Origin: an uncultured Bacilli bacterium
Lineage (GTDB): Bacteria > Bacillota_I > Bacilli_A > RF39 > UBA660
Direction: 5' to 3'
DNA: 64,000 nt
NCBI GenBank assembly: GCA_947632085.1
Contig: CANRNY010000012.1
Span: 1-64,000, forward strand
Below, piece after piece: positions 43,383-51,670 of the stretch. Positions within the stretch are counted from its first letter, which is position 1. Every line of letters begins with the position of its first letter. A program made the position numbers and the translations under genes. The notes below the pieces were generated by a model. It saw nothing but the letters and a program-made list of their open reading frames with translations. It made no database searches and was not told the DNA's origin.

Positions 43383-43410
43383 AAGAAAAAAGTAAACATA
43401 GTGTTTACTT
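43383..43410 (-). terminator. Terminator of the small T7SS genes
   Basis: Perfect 9-bp stem AAGTAAACA/TGTTTACTT with a 3-base loop and a T-run on the minus strand, 27 bases after the 82-residue gene. Confidence 0.8.
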
Positions 43411-43436
43411 ATAGATATTAGTTATAAAACAAATAA

Positions 43437-43685
43437 TTAATTTAAATTATTGTTATCGTCATATAAAGTTTCAATATTATTAGATTGAGTATTACTATTA
43501 TCTGATTTAGGTTCATTTAGAAATTGACTTAAATCGATAGTTACATCTTTTTGATTTGAAACAACATTTTGAAATTTAATTTCTTTTTTGGGTTGATAAT
43601 CTTCTAGGTTAACTTTTTTAATGGTATCGGCTTTAACATTACCATTTTGAATTGTTTTTGTTTGATAAGATGTAAAATTTGCCAT
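43437..43685 (-). CDS. Short protein carrying only the T7SS toxin N-terminal motif
   Basis: 82 residues. The first ~45 residues align with the N-termini of the two toxins (TSYQTKTIQNGNV, then a V-x3-Y and acidic stretch), but the rest is a polar Asn/Ser tail with no hydrophobic module. It is the last gene of the unit 231-188-106-80-82 aa, followed by a terminator. It may be a separate partner that uses the same targeting signal, or a remnant of a longer toxin. No stop or frameshift decay follows that would prove the latter. Confidence 0.72.
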   Translation of the reverse strand: MANFTSYQTKTIQNGNVKADTIKKVNLEDYQPKKEIKFQNVVSNQKDVTIDLSQFLNEPKSDNSNTQSNNIETLYDDNNNLN

Positions 43686-43700
43686 ACTCTACCCTTCTAT

Positions 43701-43943
43701 CTAATTGTTAATTTTATTTGTCATTGTTCTACATAAACTATATATTCTGTTCTTACTTGTATTTAGAGAAGAAACTACTGAATTAATTTGATCAGCTTCA
43801 TATGTTTTGTTATTTACTTTTATTCCTTGATTAATAGTACCTTTAATGTTACTAACATTGGTAGTTTCTCGAGAAATGCTAGATGCAATACTATACAATC
43901 TATTTATAAGGTACCTATATTGTGATTTTTCATAATCGTCCAT
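43701..43943 (-). CDS. Small helical T7SS partner (80 aa)
   Basis: 80-residue helical protein, Ser/Asn/Ile-rich. Its small size and position match the helical partner proteins that accompany T7SSb toxins. The ATG at 43943 is used because GAGAGG lies 9 bases upstream; the longer frame overlaps the preceding gene by 14 codons. The start is next to the stop of the 106-residue gene (1 base apart), so the two are coupled. Confidence 0.7.
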   Translation of the reverse strand: MDDYEKSQYRYLINRLYSIASSISRETTNVSNIKGTINQGIKVNNKTYEADQINSVVSSLNTSKNRIYSLCRTMTNKINN

Positions 43944-43944
43944 C

Positions 43945-44265
43945 TTAGATATCCTCTCTTTCTTGAGCGATTTTTTGACCAGCACGTTTATCTGCTAAAC
44001 GATATTTTCTAATTAAACTACTATATAATTCAGAGCAATTGTTGTAATTCTTACGATATTGTTCCATTGTTTGATAAACATCTGATTTTCTATTTTTAAC
44101 AGTTTTTCCATTTAATAATACAGTTCTTTCTAGTTGCTCTAAATAATTTATTATTGAACTTTCATTATTTTTTAATAATTTATCATAGTTTGATATTTTA
44201 TCGATAGATAATGTTAATTTATCTGATAAAACTCCTTTAAAATCATCTGATACAGATTTACTCAT
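43945..44265 (-). CDS. Small helical T7SS partner (106 aa)
   Basis: 106-residue, charged, all-helical protein with a predicted helical hairpin; no Trp-x-Gly turn and no known domain. It is flanked closely (14 bases) by a 188-residue WXG-like gene upstream and the 80-residue gene downstream. This resembles the sets of small helical targeting partners encoded before LXG toxins in other T7SSb loci, although the toxins here are not LXG. Confidence 0.7.
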   Translation of the reverse strand: MSKSVSDDFKGVLSDKLTLSIDKISNYDKLLKNNESSIINYLEQLERTVLLNGKTVKNRKSDVYQTMEQYRKNYNNCSELYSSLIRKYRLADKRAGQKIAQEREDI

Positions 44266-44279
44266 TTTATCACCATTTT

Positions 44280-44846
44280 CTACATCAAGTCTGAAACATT
44301 GATTTCATTAAAAGAATTAATTCTTATTTGAGCAAAAGAATTTTGAATATCTTCTTCAAGTTGGCGCATTTCATCAAACATATCAATTACTTTATTTCTT
44401 GATCTATTAAGAGTATCAGCTAGTGAATTTAAACGATTTGCTTCTGAATAAATTATATTTCTTTCACTATAAGAACAAAAGTAGGTTGATAAGTTATTAA
44501 TCGAATTTCTGATACTTCTAATATTATTTATTTCTTTATTGTATTTATTGATAATTGTTGCACGATAGTTTTCATCAACTTGAACAACACTTATAGCATG
44601 ACTAAAATGATTTGCTAGTTGTTGATAAACTTTAGAAACGCTTGATAATTTTTTTATAAATTCATTTAATGAAGCTTTTTCTCTGCTTAAGTCATTAAAA
44701 AACTTTTCAGAATTATCATCTTGCCATCCTAGTTCAGCATTTTGTAATTCTAAATATATATTCATCGCATTATTTTCATATTGATCAATGGCATTTTCTA
44801 AACTTTGAGCAATTTTTCTTATTTTATCTAGTTCAATTTTTAACAT
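44280..44846 (-). CDS. WXG-like helical protein (188 aa)
   Basis: 188 residues forming long helices. The first ~95 look like a WXG100 unit with Trp in the turn (AELGWQDDNSEKFF, near residue 42, W-Q-D instead of W-x-G). The second half is a further helical hairpin, so the protein may be a double WXG-like unit. Preceded by a 19-bp hairpin whose arm touches its ribosome-binding site (AAGGTGG). Probable T7SS substrate or targeting partner. Confidence 0.75.
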   Translation of the reverse strand: MLKIELDKIRKIAQSLENAIDQYENNAMNIYLELQNAELGWQDDNSEKFFNDLSREKASLNEFIKKLSSVSKVYQQLANHFSHAISVVQVDENYRATIINKYNKEINNIRSIRNSINNLSTYFCSYSERNIIYSEANRLNSLADTLNRSRNKVIDMFDEMRQLEEDIQNSFAQIRINSFNEINVSDLM

Positions 44847-44856
44847 TTTACCACCT

Positions 44857-44907
44857 TTTTTTTCTTAAAAATAGGCGATTTTTCGTCACCTATTTTTAAG
44901 AAAAAAA
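44857..44907 (-). promoter_or_regulatory. Long hairpin before the 188-aa gene
   Basis: A perfect 19-bp inverted repeat (arms 44857-44875 and 44889-44907) with a 13-base loop that can pair further. On the minus-strand mRNA its 3' arm ends at the ribosome-binding site of the 188-aa gene. It could block ribosome access, stabilise the downstream mRNA or act as a second terminator. Confidence 0.65.
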
Positions 44908-44925
44908 CATTTTTAAAAATGCTTT
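44908..44925 (-). terminator. Terminator-like hairpin after the 231-aa gene
   Basis: Palindrome CATTTTTAAAAATG followed by seven T on the minus strand, 15-30 bases after the 231-residue gene. Probably attenuates transcription into the downstream partner genes. Confidence 0.55.
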
Positions 44926-44939
44926 TCCCTGTTTGATTA

Positions 44940-45635
44940 TTAATTACCAGAACCTGATTGAAGACCTGCAGATTGAATACTACGTTCAAATGTTTCGCAA
45001 TTTTCTGTATTTTCATTGATTTGAGTTTGCATTTCAGTTATTACACTATCAATACTTGTTTGAACATCTACAACATATTGTTTAGCTTGTTCAATAACAG
45101 CACTTGCAGTATCATCATTTAAGAATGCAGTACTACAATTAGTTTGAATATTAGTTGCTGTTGTACCTAATTGAGTATCAACTTTGCTTTGAAGTGAAGT
45201 CATAGCTGATTTAACTTCAGAGTTTAATGTGTTATAAACACCAATTAAACCTTCATCTCCTAAACTATCCTTCATTTCATTTGTTAAGTCTTCCATTGTT
45301 GGTTTTTCGCCTTCAGTTGGACTGATACTATTACCAGTTGCTCTTGCTTGTTCCATTGCAGTTGATTTGATAACTTGTGGAATTTTAACTAAAGTATTGC
45401 ACATAGCATCAACATTATCTTTAATATTAGGTATAAGATTATTTGTTACCCAATTTTTTCCATCTACAGTACCCCAGTTGTCAGCTAATGCTTTTAAAAC
45501 ATTATTAAATTCTGTGTGTAATACATTAACTACTTCTTTAATATCTGTATTAGCTTGTGTGATTGTTGCGTTAACTTGTGCTGGAACAACTCCGATTTGT
45601 TTGCCAGAGCCGCCTCCGCCTCCAAAAAATGACAT
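44940..45635 (-). CDS. WXG-like T7SS protein with Gly-rich start (231 aa)
   Basis: 231 residues. The start is FFGGGGGSG, then a helical domain with NWGTVDGKNWV near residue 55, then a Thr/Ser-rich segment and another long helical region ending in QSGSGN. There is no signal peptide. Its strong promoter and following terminator suggest high expression, as for EsxA-type substrates. The layout is that of a double helical hairpin. It sits between the EsaB-like gene and the partner/toxin genes. Predicted secreted T7SS component. Confidence 0.75.
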   Translation of the reverse strand: MSFFGGGGGSGKQIGVVPAQVNATITQANTDIKEVVNVLHTEFNNVLKALADNWGTVDGKNWVTNNLIPNIKDNVDAMCNTLVKIPQVIKSTAMEQARATGNSISPTEGEKPTMEDLTNEMKDSLGDEGLIGVYNTLNSEVKSAMTSLQSKVDTQLGTTATNIQTNCSTAFLNDDTASAVIEQAKQYVVDVQTSIDSVITEMQTQINENTENCETFERSIQSAGLQSGSGN

Positions 45636-45688
45636 AATATAATTTCCTTCTTTCTATTTTTGTAGACTACCTTATCTACCTTAATTTG

Positions 45689-45717
45689 ATTGTATTATAT
45701 CTTTTTTTTTTTGACAA
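45689..45717 (-). promoter_or_regulatory. Promoter of the 231-aa T7SS gene
   Basis: Minus-strand -35 TTGTCA, 17-base A-rich spacer, -10 TACAAT, about 55 bases before the start codon. An overlapping TATAAT offers a second possible -10. Confidence 0.6.
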
Positions 45718-45760
45718 TTATTTTAGTGAATTTTTGACATTTTTTTACACTAATTAATTG

Positions 45761-46021
45761 CTAATAACTTATTATTATAATTTCTGAACCATTTCTAATA
45801 TTAGTATCCCTAATAATTGCATTATTATTATATATTTCGTCAGTATCTTTATTTATTAAGATAAATTCGCGATTTAAATCTATACTATAATTACATAAAT
45901 CACCAATACATTTAGCTAGCATTTTACTTACTTTCCATACTAAATAGTTGACAGGAATATAGACATCAAAGTTTCTTCCATATTCTGGAACATATAATTT
46001 AATCAAAACTTTATTGTTCAT
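45761..46021 (-). CDS. esaB: EsaB/YukD ubiquitin-like T7SS protein
   Basis: 86-residue beta-grasp protein similar to YukD/EsaB, the small cytosolic component of T7SSb systems. It has VLIKLYVPEYGRNFDVYIP at the start, a central helix (WKVSKMLAKCI), and a hydrophobic end INRGSEIIIISY-like. The ATG at 46021 overlaps the essC end and has GGTGAG just upstream; the earlier in-frame ATG at 46033 lies before that site. Translationally coupled to essC, the usual order in T7SSb operons. Confidence 0.82.
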   Translation of the reverse strand: MNNKVLIKLYVPEYGRNFDVYIPVNYLVWKVSKMLAKCIGDLCNYSIDLNREFILINKDTDEIYNNNAIIRDTNIRNGSEIIIISY

Positions 46022-49000
46022 TATTCTCACCATCTGTTTCTATTAGTTTCATTAGTTTAGGGATACCTTCTGAAATATAGAATCCCATGTTATTAGGATA
46101 TTCACCAGATAATGATTTATCAAAGCTTGATGTTTTTAATACAGATTGATCATATAAGCCAGTTCCTATCCATACACCTTCACTACTAGCAAATGTTTTA
46201 TACCATTCTTCATAAGTATAATCTTTAAGTTTAGTAGGTTCATCAATAATGATTATTGGTAATTCGTCATACTTTTTAAAAGCTTTAAACAATTCATTTA
46301 TTTTACCTGCCGTTTCTAATTTATTAAGTATTTTGCTTATACCAAATAAGAAGACAGCAATATTTAGTGGTTTAGATTCTTCTTTATAACTATCAATTAG
46401 TTCAATTATTTTGTCTATTACTTCATCAAATTTTTCATTAAAGTAATTTGAATTTTCTGGTTTGATATCTGCTAAATTCTTAGTTCCATCAATAATTACT
46501 GGTGTGTAATTAATAAGCTTAAATATTTTAATTAAATTTTTGATATAACCTATAGTATTACCAATTTTGTTAGAAGAAACAATGCGTCCATTGCTTTCGG
46601 TAAAATTAGTTGTACATATTTCTAAGTTGCCTTTTATAATTCCTAATGGGAAGCAACTGATATCTTTGATACTTTCTTTGACGTCGTCGAATGATACAAC
46701 TTCTGGTAAAACAGGTATCTTTGGTGCTTGTTCTTGATTTTGCGCTTTTAAATAGTTTGTATATTCAATTAAGAATTTACTTGATTGTGATTCGTCACCA
46801 ACAATAGATGCAGTTTGAAATTCATGAACTCCATCACTATCATATAGACCACGACCAATTATTTCTGGTGGAGTTTGATTTACTTTAGTTGCTAGAGCAT
46901 CTTTATATTCATATAAATCTTTTAATTTTAAAGCATAACGTTTAGGACAGTTATCAGCTATTCTACCAATGATAGAACGAGTTGCATTACATGTAAATAT
47001 ATAAATAATTCCATACCTTGATGAATCTCTTACAATCTCTGTCATTACATCATTCATTTCTTGATTGTTTTCTAATATCGCATCATAATTATTTAAGATA
47101 ATAACTTTAATAGGTAGTTTTTTACCACTATTTTTTATATAGTTTTTGTAGTCGCCACCATATTCTAGAAACATATCTTTTCTTTTTTTCATTTCTTCTT
47201 TAATAAGTTTTATTAAGTTATTTAGTTTTTCAGCTTCGCCATTAAAAGCAATACCACCAAAATGAGGAATATTCATAATCATTCTTAATGATTCTGAACC
47301 ATAATCTATAGCATAGAAGTTTACTTCACTTGAAGTATGATATTTGGAAACAGAATAAATTATAGCATTTAATATTTGTTCTCTTTCTGCTCCATCATTA
47401 CCATAGATAATAGTATTACCTTCTTCTAATAAATTTTGGGTTACAACACCTTGTTTTTGAAGTTCAGGTGCATCATATTCACCAATTGTAGCAGTTACTT
47501 CATATGGTTTATGAACGATGTTATATTTCTTTTCAGTATCATCAACAAGAATAATTGCTGGAATATTATCAAGCCATAATCTTTTAACTGATTTATTAGT
47601 TTGATTAGCTACTTTGATAATTTCTTGCATTACGGCAGCTAGTTGTTCGCCTTTAGCTTCTTTTTGAGCTGTTGATGAACTTTCTTGAATTCTTTTAATA
47701 ATTTGGCCATTATTATCAATAAAACTAACACTATGATCAACTTGTTTGGCAATATTATCAGATGGATAATACTTAGCACCAGCCCAACCTGATTGACCTA
47801 GTTCAAAGATTTCATCCATACCAACTTGTAAATAGAAACGACCACTTTGCTTTAATAAAGCAGCATCAGGTTTTTTTATCATTTCATTACTATCACTAGC
47901 ATCAGCAACTTTTAGACATACTCTAAATTTAGTATTTGACCAAATTTGATCATCAACAACACCACTTGGCTTTTGGGTTGCTAAAATTAAGTGAACACCT
48001 AATGAACGACCGATACGAGCAACACTAATTAAATTATCCATAAAATCAGGTTGTTGGGCTTTTAACTCAGCAAATTCATCAGCAATTAAGAATAAGTGAG
48101 GTATTGGTTCTTTTAATTTACCTTCATGATAGAAACCTTGATATTTATAAATATCAATTGTTGATTCACCTAGTAAATCACGAGCCTTATTAAATTCAGC
48201 TTGACGTCTTTTTACTTCGGAATCAATACTAACTAAGGTTCTATGCATCTCTGATTTATCAAGGTTAGTAATTGTTCCAGCTAAATGTGGTAGTTTAACA
48301 CCCGTTAATTTATTTTCAAAGGCATAAGCTAGACCACCACCTTTATAGTCGATTAAAATAAAGGCGATATCGTCAGGACTATAATTGATAGCCATTGAAA
48401 GAATATAAGTAATTATAAATTCTGATTTACCTGAACCAGTAGTACCAGCTACTAAACCATGTGGCCCATGAAATTTTTCATGTAAGTCTAAATAAATATA
48501 GTTTTCTGTTTTATCAACACCGATTTCAGCTTTTAATGATTTAGTTGAGTCGTTGGTATTCCATCTATTTAAGACATTTAATTGTTCAACTTTACCAATA
48601 CGTTCCATCTCTAAGAATTCAATTGAATCAGGTAACTGAGAAATAGCTCCTTCTATTTCAACTGGAATATTAGAAAGAATTTTAGTTATTTTAAACATAT
48701 TGATATTGTAATCAATTTCATCATGGAAATTAATTATTTCGGCTTTTTCGTAAGAATTTTTTAATATTCCTGATTGGCCTTCATTTAAATTGATGAAATT
48801 AATACATTTACTTGGTAATTTATCAAGTTTATTTTCAAGGATAATTGTACTATATCCTATCTGAGTATCTAATTCAGTTAGTATTTTAAAGAATTCAATT
48901 TTTTTACAGGCAGGATAGTTATCACAAATGATAAGATAATGAGGTTTTTGAGGAGGAAGTCCTCCTTCTTTACCTTGAAGCATTTGAAGTTTATAGTTAA

Positions 49001-50570
49001 GTTCTTGAACTAGGTAGCTACCTAACTCTTTTGATTCGTCCATACTTGAAGCAAAGAATCTAACGCTTTTGTCATCAGTAAAACAATAGTTACTATATTT
49101 TAAATATTCCCATTTATGTTCTTTAGCTTTATTAGTAAAAACTACTATTTTTAATTCATCATAACAATAGAAAGTCATTAATTGTAATAAGACATTATTA
49201 ATAAAACCATAACATTTCTTTTCAACACCCATTATAGCTGTTAAAAAGTTTTCAGAGAAAGAATATTCTAATGGACAATTTTCAATATATTTATAAGCTT
49301 CTATGACCTTATCGGCCATTTCTTTTAAATTATCTTCTTCAATTGTAAAGCCTTCTTCTGGCCAGCTAACATTTACTTTTAGAGGTACTCGACCAATTCC
49401 AACTCTGACAGATAAGAAGTCGCTTTGTTCAACTCTTTTACACCAGAAATTATTCTTACGAGTATTAATTATTTTTAAACATTCATTAGTCGGTAGAAGA
49501 TTTTCATCCCAAATATTTTTTTGGAGAATTAATTCTTTTTTTAATTCTGCTTCTTTTTTCTCTAAGTATTTAGTATATAATTTTGTTGTTTTTTCCTGTT
49601 TAGCTTTTTCTGAATGGCGATTAAAGTATTTAGTTACTAATGGCCATAGTAAAGATGATACCATCATTAAAAGGGAAGTTATAACTTGGGCCCATGATTT
49701 TGACCAAGTGGTTTCACCATTACTTATTCGAGTAAAAGTTTGAATTAAACCTAAACCAGAAGAAGCTGCCATGGTAAGCATCGGTCCAATAGTAAGGATT
49801 AATGGCATTTTATCAGCTGAACCATTATTAGGTGGTTTGTCGATCGATATTTCAGCTTCTTCTACCTGTCTTCTAATACGTGGTGATTTAGTAAAATAAC
49901 TCTTTTTATCATATAAATCTTGTTCTTTTACTTCTTTATTTTCATATTTTTCTGGTTCATAACTAAATGGATATGTACCAGAAGATATTTGATTAATTCT
50001 TATACCATTGTATGGATTATTAATTAATAATAATGAATTTAAAATAAAAATTCTTAAACCATAAATATTGATAATGTCACCAGGAAAAATCATTATTTCT
50101 TTTTCATTAATTCGTTCATCATTTTTATATGATAATGTATCTAAGTTAATTGCCATTTTTAAACAATTATTAACTTTAGTTATTTGAGCAGCCATACCAT
50201 TAATAAAAGGGCAATCATATGCTAAGTTACATTCATTTGAATTACCAATTATTAAGTTAATATTATCACTGTAACCATAAATAAATTGCTTTGAATCGTA
50301 TGATAAAGAGGTATATATAGCATAGTAAATATCTTCTCTTTGTAGAATATAAAAATTATTAGGTTCTAAGGCAATTTTTTCTTCACAAACATTATTAACA
50401 ACAACTTTTACATGATCTTTGGAATAAAGTACCCATTTGTCATCTTCAGCTTCAACGTTAATTAATTTGTAATCTTCGTTTTGGTTTTCATCAAAGCTGT
50501 AGCTTCCAGATACTTGATTTGGTAAAAAAAATTCCATTATTTTATCGGTTAAAAATAAAGTTATCTTCAT
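46011..50570 (-). CDS. essC: EssC/YukBA-type T7SS ATPase
   Basis: Membrane motor of the type VIIb secretion system (1519 residues). An FHA-like N-terminal region (about 1-200) is followed by two membrane helices (about 253-275 and 290-310) and a linker. ATPase domain D1 has an intact Walker A GTTGSGKSE (about 707-714) and Walker B LFLIADEFAE (about 828). D2 is recognisable (from about 1050), but its P-loop reads YGNDGAERE with no Lys-Ser/Thr. D3 (about 1290-1519) also lacks a P-loop. So only D1 looks able to hydrolyse ATP in the usual way. Start at ATG with GAGGTG upstream. First gene of the locus, with a promoter at 50600-50628. Confidence 0.95.
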   Translation of the reverse strand: MKITLFLTDKIMEFFLPNQVSGSYSFDENQNEDYKLINVEAEDDKWVLYSKDHVKVVVNNVCEEKIALEPNNFYILQREDIYYAIYTSLSYDSKQFIYGYSDNINLIIGNSNECNLAYDCPFINGMAAQITKVNNCLKMAINLDTLSYKNDERINEKEIMIFPGDIINIYGLRIFILNSLLLINNPYNGIRINQISSGTYPFSYEPEKYENKEVKEQDLYDKKSYFTKSPRIRRQVEEAEISIDKPPNNGSADKMPLILTIGPMLTMAASSGLGLIQTFTRISNGETTWSKSWAQVITSLLMMVSSLLWPLVTKYFNRHSEKAKQEKTTKLYTKYLEKKEAELKKELILQKNIWDENLLPTNECLKIINTRKNNFWCKRVEQSDFLSVRVGIGRVPLKVNVSWPEEGFTIEEDNLKEMADKVIEAYKYIENCPLEYSFSENFLTAIMGVEKKCYGFINNVLLQLMTFYCYDELKIVVFTNKAKEHKWEYLKYSNYCFTDDKSVRFFASSMDESKELGSYLVQELNYKLQMLQGKEGGLPPQKPHYLIICDNYPACKKIEFFKILTELDTQIGYSTIILENKLDKLPSKCINFINLNEGQSGILKNSYEKAEIINFHDEIDYNINMFKITKILSNIPVEIEGAISQLPDSIEFLEMERIGKVEQLNVLNRWNTNDSTKSLKAEIGVDKTENYIYLDLHEKFHGPHGLVAGTTGSGKSEFIITYILSMAINYSPDDIAFILIDYKGGGLAYAFENKLTGVKLPHLAGTITNLDKSEMHRTLVSIDSEVKRRQAEFNKARDLLGESTIDIYKYQGFYHEGKLKEPIPHLFLIADEFAELKAQQPDFMDNLISVARIGRSLGVHLILATQKPSGVVDDQIWSNTKFRVCLKVADASDSNEMIKKPDAALLKQSGRFYLQVGMDEIFELGQSGWAGAKYYPSDNIAKQVDHSVSFIDNNGQIIKRIQESSSTAQKEAKGEQLAAVMQEIIKVANQTNKSVKRLWLDNIPAIILVDDTEKKYNIVHKPYEVTATIGEYDAPELQKQGVVTQNLLEEGNTIIYGNDGAEREQILNAIIYSVSKYHTSSEVNFYAIDYGSESLRMIMNIPHFGGIAFNGEAEKLNNLIKLIKEEMKKRKDMFLEYGGDYKNYIKNSGKKLPIKVIILNNYDAILENNQEMNDVMTEIVRDSSRYGIIYIFTCNATRSIIGRIADNCPKRYALKLKDLYEYKDALATKVNQTPPEIIGRGLYDSDGVHEFQTASIVGDESQSSKFLIEYTNYLKAQNQEQAPKIPVLPEVVSFDDVKESIKDISCFPLGIIKGNLEICTTNFTESNGRIVSSNKIGNTIGYIKNLIKIFKLINYTPVIIDGTKNLADIKPENSNYFNEKFDEVIDKIIELIDSYKEESKPLNIAVFLFGISKILNKLETAGKINELFKAFKKYDELPIIIIDEPTKLKDYTYEEWYKTFASSEGVWIGTGLYDQSVLKTSSFDKSLSGEYPNNMGFYISEGIPKLMKLIETDGENNEQ

Positions 50571-50599
50571 TTGCCAACACCTCTATTATCTCTTATATA

Positions 50600-50628
50600 A
50601 TGATAACACATATTAAGTATATATTCAA
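50600..50628 (-). promoter_or_regulatory. Promoter of essC
   Basis: Minus-strand -35 TTGAAT, 17-base spacer, -10 TATCAT with upstream TGT (extended), 30 bases before the essC start codon. Confidence 0.6.
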
Positions 50629-50652
50629 AAGAATATTTATGAAAATTAAGGA

Positions 50653-50680
50653 CAAAAAAAATACTCATTTCTGAGTATTA
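50653..50680 (-). terminator. Terminator of rpsF-ssb-rpsR
   Basis: 8-bp stem AATACTCA/TGAGTATT with a GAAA tetraloop and eight T on the minus strand, just after the rpsR stop codon. Confidence 0.9.
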
Positions 50681-50683
50681 ATA

Positions 50684-50899
50684 TTATTTTACAAATGGAA
50701 TTAATGCCATATATCTTGCCCATTTAATTTGTTGAGCTATATGTCTTTGATGTTTTGCACATGCACCAGTCATACGACGAGGCATAATTTTTCCTTTTTC
50801 ATTGATATATTTAGAAATAATCATTACATCTTTATAGTCAACACTTTTACCAGCACACATTTGGCATATTTTTTTCTTTTTACGATAAAATTCAGCCAT
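50684..50899 (-). CDS. rpsR: Ribosomal protein bS18
   Basis: Small-subunit protein S18 (71 residues), binds with S6. The N-terminal CQMCAG plus the later ACAKHQR give the four-ligand zinc-binding form. YINEKGKIMPRRMTGACAKHQR and ARYMALIPF are family-typical. The ATG at 50899 has AAGGAGG 8 bases upstream. Last gene of the conserved rpsF-ssb-rpsR operon and the edge of the conserved synteny block. Confidence 0.97.
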   Translation of the reverse strand: MAEFYRKKKKICQMCAGKSVDYKDVMIISKYINEKGKIMPRRMTGACAKHQRHIAQQIKWARYMALIPFVK

Positions 50900-50915
50900 T
50901 TTTAAATCCTCCTTT

Positions 50916-51365
50916 TTAGAATGGTAGGTCGTCATCGCTTAAGGCTACTTCACTACCGAAATCTTTAAATGGATCTTCGCTAATATCTGTTGTAGCTATA
51001 TCGGCTTCAGGACCTACATAGTTATTATTAGAGTCACTAACATCTGAACCTCTTCCACCTAGGAATGTTACATTGTCAGCTATAATCTCCGTTACATATC
51101 TTTTTGTTCCGTCTTGTGCGTCATAACTTCTAGTTTGGATTCTTCCTTCAACAGCTACTTGTGTACCTTTTTTGCAATATTTAGCAACATTTTCAGCTTG
51201 TTTTCTCCAAGTTACACAATTTAAGAAGTCTGTTTCTCTTTCACCATTTTGATTAGTATAATTACGAGATACAGCTACTGTAAATGTTGTAGAATTAACA
51301 CCACTAGTTGTAGTACGCATTTCTGGATCTCTAGTTAATCTTCCGATAATAATCGCTTTATTCAT
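50916..51365 (-). CDS. ssb: Single-stranded DNA-binding protein
   Basis: SSB of 149 residues with an OB-fold start NKAIIIGRLTRDPEMRTT, RKQAENVAKYCKKGTQVAVEGR, and the acidic C-terminal tip ALSDDDLPF that recruits replication proteins. Middle gene of rpsF-ssb-rpsR. Confidence 0.97.
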   Translation of the reverse strand: MNKAIIIGRLTRDPEMRTTTSGVNSTTFTVAVSRNYTNQNGERETDFLNCVTWRKQAENVAKYCKKGTQVAVEGRIQTRSYDAQDGTKRYVTEIIADNVTFLGGRGSDVSDSNNNYVGPEADIATTDISEDPFKDFGSEVALSDDDLPF

Positions 51366-51373
51366 AACTTATC

Positions 51374-51664
51374 TTACTCCTCATCTAATTTAACAATTAA
51401 ATGTCTTAGTACGTTTTCATCAAGTCCAGCTTTACGGCTTAATTCTGCTTCAGCTTCTTTAGTTGCTTCAATTTCCATTACGAAGTAATAACCGTTAAGT
51501 TCTTTTTTGATTGGATATGCTAATTTCTTTTCACCTAATTCTTTGAATTCAGTAACATTTCCACCACAAGAACTAACAACATTTTTCATGTTTTCAGCTG
51601 TAGCTTTAACTTGGTCACTTTCCATTGTTGCTTTAACAATGAACATCATTTCGTATTTGTTCAT
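51374..51664 (-). CDS. rpsF: Ribosomal protein bS6
   Basis: Small-subunit protein S6 (96 residues): MNKYEMMFIVKATME, GEKKLAYPIKKELNGYYFVMEIEA, and LDENVLRHLIVKL. The ATG at 51664 is set by AGGAGG 6 bases upstream. First gene of the operon; a structured leader precedes it. Confidence 0.96.
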   Translation of the reverse strand: MNKYEMMFIVKATMESDQVKATAENMKNVVSSCGGNVTEFKELGEKKLAYPIKKELNGYYFVMEIEATKEAEAELSRKAGLDENVLRHLIVKLDEE

Positions 51665-51670
51665 ATTGCA

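Noticed and set aside
23824-50570. Prophage or integrative element
   Set aside because: No integrase, recombinase, transposase, tail or capsid genes and no flanking direct repeats or tRNA were found. The phage-head-like peptidase motif sits inside a toxin.
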